A stretch of 64,000 bases of DNA from Acholoe squamosa (Eukaryota; Annelida; Polychaeta; Phyllodocida; Polynoidae): NCBI GenBank assembly GCA_949317995.1, contig OX439044.1, positions 14,450,141 to 14,514,140 of the forward strand. The letters are read 5' to 3'. Shown piece after piece: positions 37,514 to 46,546 of the stretch. Below the pieces are notes generated by a model. That model was given only the letters and a program-made list of their open reading frames with translations. It was not told where the DNA came from and made no database searches. How positions within the stretch are numbered: the first letter of the stretch is position 1; each line of letters begins with the position of its first letter. Position numbers and translations under genes: made by a program.

Positions 37514-38809
37514 CCCCCTAAATTACAGGTACTGGCTTATTACTATTTCATCGTTCTCGTTGCCACCTAAAGAGCCCCGTCACTCATGGATTTCAACAAC
37601 ATGGGTGTGGACCACTAAAATCGACATGGCGACATGGGCTATTTTAGGCTTAGTGACATGGGGCATGAACAATTTCTTAAAATTGACATGGTGACATGAA
37701 CAATTTTTTAAAATCAACATGGTGACATGACTATTTCTTAAAATTGTCCAACCCTTAATTGAAACTGACACCTCTTTGAGTACTGTTTTTTACTGGTAAT
37801 GGTTGATTTCCATATCCCCGGTGCTTATTTCAGACTGGCATTTATTTGGGACCCATATCGCTTAATGGGTCAATATGATATATCATATAAAATAAACCAG
37901 AAGTACTTACCTTGATATAGGAAAGTGGCAGAGAAGATCATCCAGTCTTCTCTGGATCAGGGAGGACCCAGCACGAGGCCCCTCAGGTGGTAATCAGAAG
38001 CCTAACTATCACTGCCAGAGGAGGGGCAAAGTGCCATGCTATCTGGTGTCAATTGTATGAATTACTTCAAGTGAATGAGTGTGCCTCCAGCACAGCATGC
38101 CAAACAAAGTCCCTCAGTGCTGCAATACTACCTTTTGTAATGACTAATCAATGTCACATTCTCTTCAAATACACATTCCTCTTTGTGTTGGGTCCACTTT
38201 ACAGCCATGCCAATGTAGGGGAATGTGGCAATTTACCCTGGTTTACTTGACATTGTATTATTCTGTAAGCCTTGATTTGATATATTTGGCCAGCTGTTAA
38301 AAAGTATTAAGTGATGTTTCATTGGTTTTGTCATTTATGATAAGTAGAATGGTATGTGGTCTATCACACTTCCGGTAGAGCATATTAGAGCATCAGTGGT
38401 TGTTAGTGAAAAATATGTGTTTAGTAATGTCTTGTTGGCATTCTGTGGAAGCCATTCCCATACAAATCTAATGTAGTAGTTCCTCTGTACTACCACAGGT
38501 GTCAGCACTGGGCTGTAAAATGACCAGTTACTTGCCAGTGACCAAGCTGGCACAGCTGATTTCACACCCGGGGGGGGGGCAGAGTTTCTGTGGTTAGAAG
38601 GTAGTTCAAACTGTCGTTGAGAGGTAGGCTTTGAGACCTACCTATAGCTGTTAATAAATCTTCTTGATCATGGTGCATTACTACTACGTATACATCAACA
38701 TTGTCTTTCCTATACATTGACACCCAATTTATAAATATGACTCAAGTTATCCTCACATCATAATTCTCGTACTGTTTTTAACAGCTGTCTGTTTTATTCT
38801 TCATTTCAG
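35676..38809. other. Intergenic or intronic region before the fourth zinc-finger exon
   Basis: No supported gene. It contains a MITE-like remnant (about 35685-35810), a small GGGAGTGA...CACTCCC element (37034-37085), a dispersed repeat (37740-37880) and (CA)n(TA)n at 37421-37509. Upstream exons of the zinc-finger gene may lie here but could not be recognised. Confidence 0.45.
37421..37509. repeat. (CA)n then (TA)n microsatellite
   Basis: CA units to about 37445, then TA units to 37509. Confidence 0.95.
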
Positions 38810-38828
38810 GCCATTTCAGAAAACACAC

Positions 38829-40529
38829 ATGATGACCCGCAAAGGGAAGAAAACTCATGTGTGCTCACAGTGTGGCAAGCAATATGACAGCCAACATCAC
38901 CTAAACATACACATGAAGACCCACACAGGCGAGAAATCACATGTGTGTTCACACTGTGGTAAGGGATATAATCAATTAGGTCATCTAAATGTGCACATGA
39001 GGACTCACACAGGAGAGAAACCCTATGTGTGTTCACACTGTGGTAAAGGATTTATTATGCGTCAGCATTTAACGATCCATGTTATAACGCACACTGGAGA
39101 TAAACCCCATGAATGTTCAGACTGTGGTAAAAGATTTACTCAGGTTGGTCATCTTAAGAGACACAAAAGGATCCATACAGGAGAACAGCCATATATGTGT
39201 TCAGTATGTGGTAAACGATGTAATGCTAAAGGTAACCTGAAGACACATATGAAAATCCACACAGGAGAGAAACCCCATGTGTGCTCAGACTGTGGTAAAG
39301 GATTCACCAATCATGGTGGCATGCGTAAACATATTATGAGGACCCACACTGGAGAGAAACCACATAAATGTTCATGCTGTGGTCGTCGATTTAACCAGCG
39401 GGTTCAGCTAGAGAGACACATGATGACCCACACAGGAGAGAGACCCCATGTGTGTTCTGTCTGTGGTAAAGGATTTATTCAGCCAGTCCACCTTAAGGGC
39501 CACATGATGACTCATACAGGTGAGAAACCCTATAAATGTGCAGAGTGTGGTAAAGGATTTAGTCTGCTATATGGCTTGAAAACGCACATGATGACTCATA
39601 TGAGAGAAAAACGCTATAAATGTGCACACTGCAGTAAAGGCTTTAATCTGCTACATCGGCTTAAGACACACATAATGACCCACACAGGAGAGAAGCCCCA
39701 TGCTTGTTCTGTCTGTGAAAAGAGATTTATTCAGCGAGTGAATTTAAAGACCCATATGATGAGTCATACGGGAGAGGAACCCTATAAATGTGCAGAATGT
39801 GGTAAAGGATTTAGTGTTAAAAGTAACCTAAAGATACATATGAAGACCCATACGGTAGAGAACCCCCTTGTGTGCTCAGACTGTGGGAATAGTTTCACTG
39901 GAATGGGTGATTTCAAGAAACACATGATGACCCACACAGTAGAGGAACCTCATGCATGTTCTGTCTGTAAAAAGAGATTTATTCAGCGAGTTAATCTTAA
40001 AACCCATATGATGACTCATACAGAGGAGAAACCTTATAAATGTACACACTGTGGTAAAAGAGTTATACTGCTATCTAGCCTGAAGAACCACGAGATGACT
40101 CACATAGGAGAGAAACCCAATATATGCTCTGATACTGATGAAGAATACATCAGGCCAGGTACTTTGAAAAGATACATGAGGAGCCATAAGCCAAAGTACC
40201 AAGATAGTAATGAGACCAACACCATTAATCTTGCAGAGTCCGTTGTGAAACAAAAAGACACCATTGAATGCAAATATGAGAGTTATGTTGACGTATCTAC
40301 AGTGCCTCATTGTTCTGTTACTGGACCGTCAAACTGTCGCAAATGTGTCCATGGGTTCGATCATATTGGTGATCTTATAGCCCATATGAAAAAACACAAT
40401 TTATTCCACAATCTCCCTAGAGTAGACGTATGCTTAAGTTGTGAGAAGTGTGTTCGGGGGTTTCTTCATTTACCCAACCTTGTGGATCATTTGCGTTATG
40501 TCTGCCACTGTAGTGGCTGTCATTCTTGA
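38829..40529 (+). CDS. C2H2 zinc-finger protein, terminal exon
   Basis: A splice acceptor TTCATTTCAG ends at 38809 and the frame is open from there, so this is the last exon of a spliced gene. The first Met in the exon is at 38829. About 15 good C2H2 fingers with TGEKP linkers are followed by a degenerate one (CSDTDEEY, second Cys lost), a short spacer, a finger with CRKCVHGF and the tail with CEKCVRGF and CHCSGCHS. Several fingers (CSVCxKRFIQRVNLKTH) are near-identical internal duplications, so the array has grown by local repeat expansion. It is a probable nuclear DNA-binding protein. It belongs to the same family as the other large genes, but its long spacer is reduced. Confidence 0.88.
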   Translation: MMTRKGKKTHVCSQCGKQYDSQHHLNIHMKTHTGEKSHVCSHCGKGYNQLGHLNVHMRTHTGEKPYVCSHCGKGFIMRQHLTIHVITHTGDKPHECSDCGKRFTQVGHLKRHKRIHTGEQPYMCSVCGKRCNAKGNLKTHMKIHTGEKPHVCSDCGKGFTNHGGMRKHIMRTHTGEKPHKCSCCGRRFNQRVQLERHMMTHTGERPHVCSVCGKGFIQPVHLKGHMMTHTGEKPYKCAECGKGFSLLYGLKTHMMTHMREKRYKCAHCSKGFNLLHRLKTHIMTHTGEKPHACSVCEKRFIQRVNLKTHMMSHTGEEPYKCAECGKGFSVKSNLKIHMKTHTVENPLVCSDCGNSFTGMGDFKKHMMTHTVEEPHACSVCKKRFIQRVNLKTHMMTHTEEKPYKCTHCGKRVILLSSLKNHEMTHIGEKPNICSDTDEEYIRPGTLKRYMRSHKPKYQDSNETNTINLAESVVKQKDTIECKYESYVDVSTVPHCSVTGPSNCRKCVHGFDHIGDLIAHMKKHNLFHNLPRVDVCLSCEKCVRGFLHLPNLVDHLRYVCHCSGCHS

Positions 40530-41089
40530 ATTTGCAAGGCATGGGAAGACTCACTCAGTGATGGGGGAAATACTTATAAATTTTCATTGCCTATTTAAGT
40601 GACCACCCTTTGAATGAACACTACTCTTGAAGTGTTAGGGGTTTTCCCAAGAATTTAAACTGCCCGTAGACTGTAATTATTGAATTTGCAAGGCATGGAA
40701 AGATTCCCACTGAAACTAACAGTATTGACTAATGAATGTGTTGTATTCAAAGTCATGGTGCTTGTCCTGTTACCTTTTTTTCTTTCATCTTCAGACTCCG
40801 TCAGAATGATCCTATTTTTAGTGCGCCAATTTCCAGTTACTACTGAATTCAGGCCAAAATTTAACTATTGATAACATTTTCAAGTTCTGATGTAGTTACA
40901 TCTCTTAATTGTTCAACACTTTCTTGCATTCCTTTGTACTTCCCAAAATTACAGATGTAGAAAGTGCTATTGAAGTTATTATTCTGCTCAAAATAACAGT
41001 AAAGTATATCTCATACCAACATGATTGTCATTAAACTCATCACGGAAAAAGTCAAACATGTAATTCATTTCATTTCTGCTATATTTCAT
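40530..41089. other. Short convergent intergenic region
   Basis: 3' flanks of a + strand zinc-finger gene and a - strand exon. The phrase TTGAATTTGCAAGGCATGG occurs at 40529 and again at 40680, a small local duplication. No gene seen. Confidence 0.5.
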
Positions 41090-41615
41090 TTATTTCAAGA
41101 TGTGAAAATTATGCATTTGCGTTTCATGACAACATTTAGTTAAAGGTACACGGAATTGAGCATCAGTGTCCATGTAGGCTATCATGCTGTCCTGGGTGTA
41201 CATATCAATAAAAAATGTATTATAAAGTTGTAACTGGTAACCTTGCTTCCTATGCATTTCAGCGAACTCTAACAGTTTATTCTTTGGGTATTGTTCATAA
41301 TGTAGCCTTAAGGTCCATTCAGGATAATGCTGTTCGATATCCTTTTGAAATTTGTGAGCAAATCTACGGTCAGCATCACTATCATCCAACACCAGAACCA
41401 TGTTGCCATAGCGCCCTGGCCAGAAGAAAACAGCAGTGCGGAACAGCTGGCAGTAGAAGGTGTACAGAAGGTTTGAAGCTGAGGCAGTCCGCATATAGAA
41501 AGTGATGTTAGGGAAGTTCTTATAACTTTTAAATGTTTTGGGAATGTTTTTCACTGGGGGATCTAATCCTTTTCTCCTATGGTAATCACTGGATACCAAC
41601 TGCATAAGCCACAAT
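41090..41615 (-). CDS. Last exon of a possible glycosyltransferase-like gene
   Basis: On the - strand the exon opens after a clean acceptor (CTGATTTCAG, to 41616) and closes at TAA (41090-41092). It encodes about 174 residues. Seen in it: VLVLDDSDADRRF, a span resembling a Rossmann-type strand and acidic loop, and YMDTDAQF, a DxD-type motif as found in metal-dependent nucleotide-sugar transferases. The match to that fold is my inference, and I do not recognise the exact family. Upstream exons should lie at higher coordinates, but the provirus starts at 42775 and I found no partner exon. Either an intron was invaded or this is a 5'-truncated relic. Confidence 0.6.
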
Positions 41616-42774
41616 CTGAAATCAGATCACAAAACAAACAGTGCTCAAGTGGATGCTACTTTTGTAATTTTGGAAAATTTTCATCATTATACTGAGTAAA
41701 ATTATACAAAATTTTTAAGCTAGATATACTCCACTACATGGTCCCTAAGTTTTGTGGGGGGGGGGGGTTAATCACATTTATCTCAAGTTAGATAGGACAG
41801 CCCCATAGGTTCAACCACGAACCTGTGTATCACACCCCCAGTGTGATAACCCTTCTCCTATCACACTGCCAGGTAGATCATTGTAAATGGTCACATAACT
41901 AATGATGAAAGGATTACTAATGCCAAATAAATGAATTTCTGACTAAACTAACTTGAGATAAATACAAAGGAGCACTTGATTGGGTCAACACTGAGGGTTA
42001 TCACACAAGGCGTCACATAACTAATGATGAAAGGATTACTAATGCCAAATAAATGAATTTCTGACTAAACTAACTTGAGATAAATACAAAGGAGCACTTG
42101 ATTGGGTCAACACTGAGGGTTATCACACAAGGCGTAGCCGAGTATGATAACCCTCAGTGGTGACCCATTCTCGTGCACCTTTGTCTATGTATCTACTTTT
42201 ACATCAACATATCAATGACATAACTTTCTCGAATTCATTATCATAATTCATTTGCTTCCACGAGCTGGATCTGGAAAAGATTATACGAATTTATTTTCGG
42301 CTTTTGTCTGTAAAATTCATTTATCCTTTTTACAAGATTCTCTCCACCTCTCTGTTAGATATGTCAAAAAATCCTTTAATTGTGACCTTTTTGATATCTA
42401 AATCTATCTAGTGATATCTATGGTAGTGATTTCTGACAACCAGATCTAAAATATGGGTGATGGGTGAGTGTCAGAACAAGTCATTGCAGAAATTTCTGCC
42501 CTTAAAATCAACATTTTATCATATTTCTTTGGTGAAATCTCAACCAGTAGGCCTAGCTTTAGCAAATATTTCTTCCATGACCAATTGGCCATTAAAGCCA
42601 TACATGTATGTGTCGTACATAGCATGAGTGGCTGGTGGTGGTCTTCCACAATTCTTTTTTTTTCCAGATTGACATTACACAAGAAAACAGTCCCCAAGCC
42701 AGTTTTGTTTTATTTTTTACATATTACCTCTTGTCATTTGCTGTCATTAGAACCCATTCAATCCCATGCTACTA
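41616..42774. other. Intergenic or intronic region with a tandem duplication
   Basis: No supported exon. It contains the 122-bp tandem duplication at 41890-42133 and the insertion site of the provirus at its right edge. Confidence 0.45.
41890..42133. repeat. 122-bp tandem duplication
   Basis: Copies 41890-42011 and 42012-42133 appear identical, starting GTCACATAACTAATGATGAA. Confidence 0.9.
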
Positions 42775-44122
42775 TGATATACCATTTTATTATTCCATAA
42801 ATTCTAACATATTTTGTATTAATCAAAGAAATATCTATGAAATTAATACATAGGTTGGTTCTAAGAGCTATAAGAGCGCTCAAACTTTGTATAAGAGCGT
42901 TCATGCCCCACTGCACACCAGCCACAGTCAGTTAGACTAAGTTTATGACATCAAAAGGTCCGACCTAATGGTTCACTGCACAATATAATAAGAATAAGGG
43001 TCTCAGTGTGCGACCTCATGGTTCAATGCACAAATTAATAACTTGTAAGTGAATGCAACCGGCCGTCACGGGTGCCTGAGCACCGCTGACGCCGTCATGA
43101 GTGTCTGAGCACTCTAAGGACTGAACAATGGGTTACATAAGCACGACGCCATAACCTTCCGGTCGCTCTAGCGTCGCTCCTGAGCGACCTAGGTCAGATA
43201 TCAAAAATTCTATGGAAAGCCCATAATTAGACGGTCAGAATGAGCCCAAGATCAAGGCTGAACTCCCAGTATTAAGGAAGTTACGCCATGGAGACTGAAT
43301 CGACCTCCAAGTGAGCTACAGACAAACCGGCGGGAGTTACGCGCCTATCCAGCGGGCATTATAATCTTGGCACATTCAGCTCTGCGCATGCCCAAAATGG
43401 CGGTTATACAAGCATAAACGGCCGAGATATGAGGGTCTAAAGATGCAGAACCGACCAAGACAATGGGGGCCATAGCGGCGTCCATGGGGGTCCTTTGTCC
43501 CCCTGTGACACTTGAAAGGGTCCCCTCAAACAATTGTAGAGTTAGGCAGATGCTGCTGGCTCCAGTCAGTCTGGAGGTGCTTTTCCAAGATTTGCTACAA
43601 ATAGCCTGTCTGCACCTCCAGGAAGACACATCACCAAGAACCGCTCTAGAGGTAACATCTCCAGTCATCTCCTGCTACCTGCTATACCACTGCACTATGG
43701 TGAAACTATGCTAGACAGGCATTGGTTTCCTACCATTAGTGGCCAGAGGCTATCTTCTTCAAGACTTCCACCAGAGGGTAAAGTTATCCATTATTACATT
43801 ATTCCTCTAAGCAGCAGGTCAGGAGCTAGGTGTGGGAACCCACCTAGAACTATGCTGGACACTGTATTATTAATACCTCACAGGTGGAGTGGAACTGAAC
43901 ATTATACTTTATAAATTACTGTATGTTTACTGTATGTACAAATTACCTACATACTAACTACTGTATGATTGATATTTCTTACATGTTGCCTAAAGCTGAA
44001 TAAACCAGTGACAACTGGAAATAACACTATTTATAAGAGCCTTGAGATAATTACACTATATACCACTAGTCTTATGATATTTCTCATATGACAACTTGAT
44101 CATGCCAAACTCTACCATGACA
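42775..44122 (+). repeat. 5' LTR of the provirus, 1348 bp
   Basis: It begins TGATATACC and ends ATGACA, so it has TG..CA ends. The end was set by where similarity to the old solo LTR (33839-35675) stops. AATAAA at 43999-44004 is the likely polyadenylation signal. The first 1019 bp equal the 3' LTR, with one difference (A at 43309, G at 57556). Confidence 0.85.
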
Positions 44123-44125
44123 AAG

Positions 44126-44143
44126 TGGTGGAGAACATCCTAC
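44126..44143 (+). promoter_or_regulatory. Candidate tRNA primer binding site
   Basis: TGGTGGAGAACATCC starts 3 nt after the LTR end. TGG complements a tRNA CCA end. The tRNA is not identified. Confidence 0.4.
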
Positions 44144-44353
44144 TAAGATCCCATATCTCACAGGCTCATAAAATTTAAAGCTGGTAACACAACTAAAAAC
44201 AATCATGCACACAGTAAGTTAAAGCTGGTACCGCAACTGGGAACAATCATGCACACAGTAAATTAAAGCTGGTACCGCATACACACAGTTAAACCCACTC
44301 CACCCACCCAGTGACCTTGACCTTGACACCATACCCACCAAGGTCACCAGTGA

Positions 44354-44505
44354 GATCTCCCACACACCAGTGAGATCTCCCACACATCAATGAGATCTCC
44401 CACACGTCAGTGAGGTCTCCCACACGTCAGTGAGGTCTCCCACACGTCAGTGAGGTCTCCCACACGTCAGTGAGGTCTCCCACACGTCAGTGAGGTCCAC
44501 CCCAC
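44354..44505 (+). repeat. 20-bp tandem repeats in the provirus leader
   Basis: About seven units of CACACGTCAGTGAGGTCTCC and close variants directly upstream of gag. Because 20 is not a multiple of 3, each unit shifts the frame, so the leader is probably not coding. Confidence 0.85.
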
Positions 44506-44873
44506 ACATCAAGGTCTTATCAGTCAAGCTGGCAGAACAACACACAAAGACCTTACGTAGTCAGGGGCCTGTTGAAGAGGTCTCCCTCCCACCTAGATCT
44601 AGGAGGCCCACAGGAGGCAAACCAGCCTCCAATACAACAGTCCCACACTCAGTAGACCCCACACCTCCCACCCTGTCTACTCAGGGAACAACCAGTTCTC
44701 AGGGATCCAACATTTCCCAGGGATCTCTACAGGACGCCCAACTCACGCTATCTACCTCAGGGGAAGAAGGATCTGCCTCAGGGGGTGGATCCACACCCTC
44801 ATCTAGATCCTCCACCCCAGCTCCAGCCTTTGACAGCCACTCCTCCAGAGACACCTCCCCCACACCCTCCATC

Positions 44874-46511
44874 ATGGACACCGATGAAGGCCCCCAACCT
44901 AATCAGACAGCTGAGAAGATAAGGGCCTATGAGAAGGCCATCCAAGATGCAGTTATTGCCCTAGAGACCAACAAGTCCCAGCAGGAGGAAAGGGAGAGGA
45001 TCCTCAACCAACAACTGGCAGAGAGGAATGCAGCAATAGATGCTCAACAGAAGGCCATGGAAGATCAGCGGAAGTCCCTAGAGAGACAACAACAACAGAT
45101 AGCAGATCTCATGAAAATGGTATCATCCCAGACCCCACAGCCTCCCACACCTGCCATCACACCTGTTGTCACACCATCTGCCTCTGGATCCAAAGATGAC
45201 ATCATAATCTCCATGGTGTCCAACATGACCAAGCTCATAGACAATAAACAGCAGGACGACAGAAAGATCAGGATACATGAGGTAACAAAACCCAAAACCT
45301 TTTCACACCCATCACCACTCATGTCAACAGCATTATTCATCGATCACAAATTCCCAGAATATCTGAAGGATAAGTACAAAGTGACAGACAGTGACACCAT
45401 GGTAACATATTTACCCAAGTACCTCGAAGGACAAGCACTAGCTTGGTTTGAATCCTTCAGGGAGAGTGCCACACCTGATATGTTGACATGGACCAATGTA
45501 GTGAGTAAATTAAAAGAGTATTTTGCTACTCGAGACAATATAATCTCAAGGACTGCACTCCGTGCACAAAAGATAGATGAACCTGTTCTAGACTATGCAT
45601 GCCATCTCAGGAAAGTATGTAATGCCCAACGGCAGAATGATGAAACCCTAAGCAAGGCATTTACCCAAGGCATGAGGCCCTGGATCTCTATAGCTCTTGA
45701 GAACAAGAAAATAGACTCTTTTGACCAAGCCCTAGACCTAGCCCTAGAGGTTGAGACCCAAGAAAGATCTAGGAAGGTAAGGGATGCAGAAACCAACCCA
45801 CAGCCTACTAAGAAAAAGGTCCAGGAAATCAGCACTAGTTCAGATGAAGATGTTAACCTAATGTCTAGTGCCCATGTAAGGCAACAGGAAGCTAAGGTTG
45901 CATCAAGAGACCCTACCGGTAGATACAGAGGAAATAACTATGACCCCAACTACCAATCCAATAGAGGCAGAGGTAGAGGGGGCAACAACAACAACCGGGG
46001 GGGTCACAACAGTAGGAAAGACAACAGCTCTTCCAACTCCAACAATGGTAACTCTTCATACAGTGATAGGAGAGACAGAACCCCAAGTAATGGCAGATCC
46101 TATAATAATCAAGGATCCAACAGTAGGAGCCAGAGTCCACATAGGAACTACAACTCTGGATCCTACAACAACAGTGGATCCTACAACAACAGCCAGGGGT
46201 CAAACAACACTGGATCCTATAGTCAAGGATCCAACAGTAGGGGCCAGAGTCCACATAGGAACTACAACAGTGGATCCTACAACAACAATGGCGCCTACAA
46301 CAACCAGAGATCCAACAACTCCGGTCAATACAGCAACTCTGGTCAATATAACCAGGGTTCCAACCCACGCCAGGAGGATTACAAACCTGACACAAGAGGT
46401 TACCAGGGGAACCAACAAAGTAACCCCCAAATACCACCTCATGTGATGGATCAAATCTCCAAACTCCTGGTGGCAAGCATCTCAACCACCCCACAGAACC
46501 AGGAAAACTAG
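44874..46511 (+). CDS. gag: Provirus Gag polyprotein
   Basis: 545 residues from the first ATG (44874). The frame is open from 44490 and the 128 codons before the ATG are Ser/Pro/Thr-rich, so a non-AUG or longer start is possible. An N-terminal coiled region rich in Gln/Glu (about 45000-45110) comes first. A capsid-like segment follows (LPKYLEGQALAWFESF, a pattern common in Gypsy Gag proteins). The C-terminus of about 190 residues is Asn/Gly/Ser/Arg-rich with repeats of SPHRNYNSGSYNN. No CCHC zinc knuckle is present, so the basic, glycine-rich tail probably does the RNA binding, as GR boxes do in foamy viruses. Gag ends at TAG 46509-46511, immediately after a slippery heptamer. Confidence 0.85.
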   Translation: MDTDEGPQPNQTAEKIRAYEKAIQDAVIALETNKSQQEERERILNQQLAERNAAIDAQQKAMEDQRKSLERQQQQIADLMKMVSSQTPQPPTPAITPVVTPSASGSKDDIIISMVSNMTKLIDNKQQDDRKIRIHEVTKPKTFSHPSPLMSTALFIDHKFPEYLKDKYKVTDSDTMVTYLPKYLEGQALAWFESFRESATPDMLTWTNVVSKLKEYFATRDNIISRTALRAQKIDEPVLDYACHLRKVCNAQRQNDETLSKAFTQGMRPWISIALENKKIDSFDQALDLALEVETQERSRKVRDAETNPQPTKKKVQEISTSSDEDVNLMSSAHVRQQEAKVASRDPTGRYRGNNYDPNYQSNRGRGRGGNNNNRGGHNSRKDNSSSNSNNGNSSYSDRRDRTPSNGRSYNNQGSNSRSQSPHRNYNSGSYNNSGSYNNSQGSNNTGSYSQGSNSRGQSPHRNYNSGSYNNNGAYNNQRSNNSGQYSNSGQYNQGSNPRQEDYKPDTRGYQGNQQSNPQIPPHVMDQISKLLVASISTTPQNQEN

Positions 46512-46546
46512 GATGTCACAGTGCCGATGGGCCAGTGCACTGTGAC
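46502..46546 (+). promoter_or_regulatory. -1 ribosomal frameshift signal at gag-pol junction
   Basis: The heptamer GGAAAAC (46502-46508) is read G-GAA-AAC in the gag frame and abuts the gag stop TAG. Six nucleotides later comes a perfect 10-bp stem (GTCACAGTGC 46515-46524 with GCACTGTGAC 46537-46546) and a 12-nt loop. Pol is in the -1 frame and open across this site. Heptamer, spacer of 5-9 nt and stem-loop is the standard architecture for programmed -1 frameshifting. The heptamer is of the GGA-YYY-Z sort rather than a strict XXXYYYZ. Confidence 0.85.

Noticed and set aside
45898..46446. A 182-codon + strand frame and a 193-codon - strand frame in the gag tail
   Set aside because: Both come from the repetitive Asn/Gly/Ser codons of gag read in other frames.
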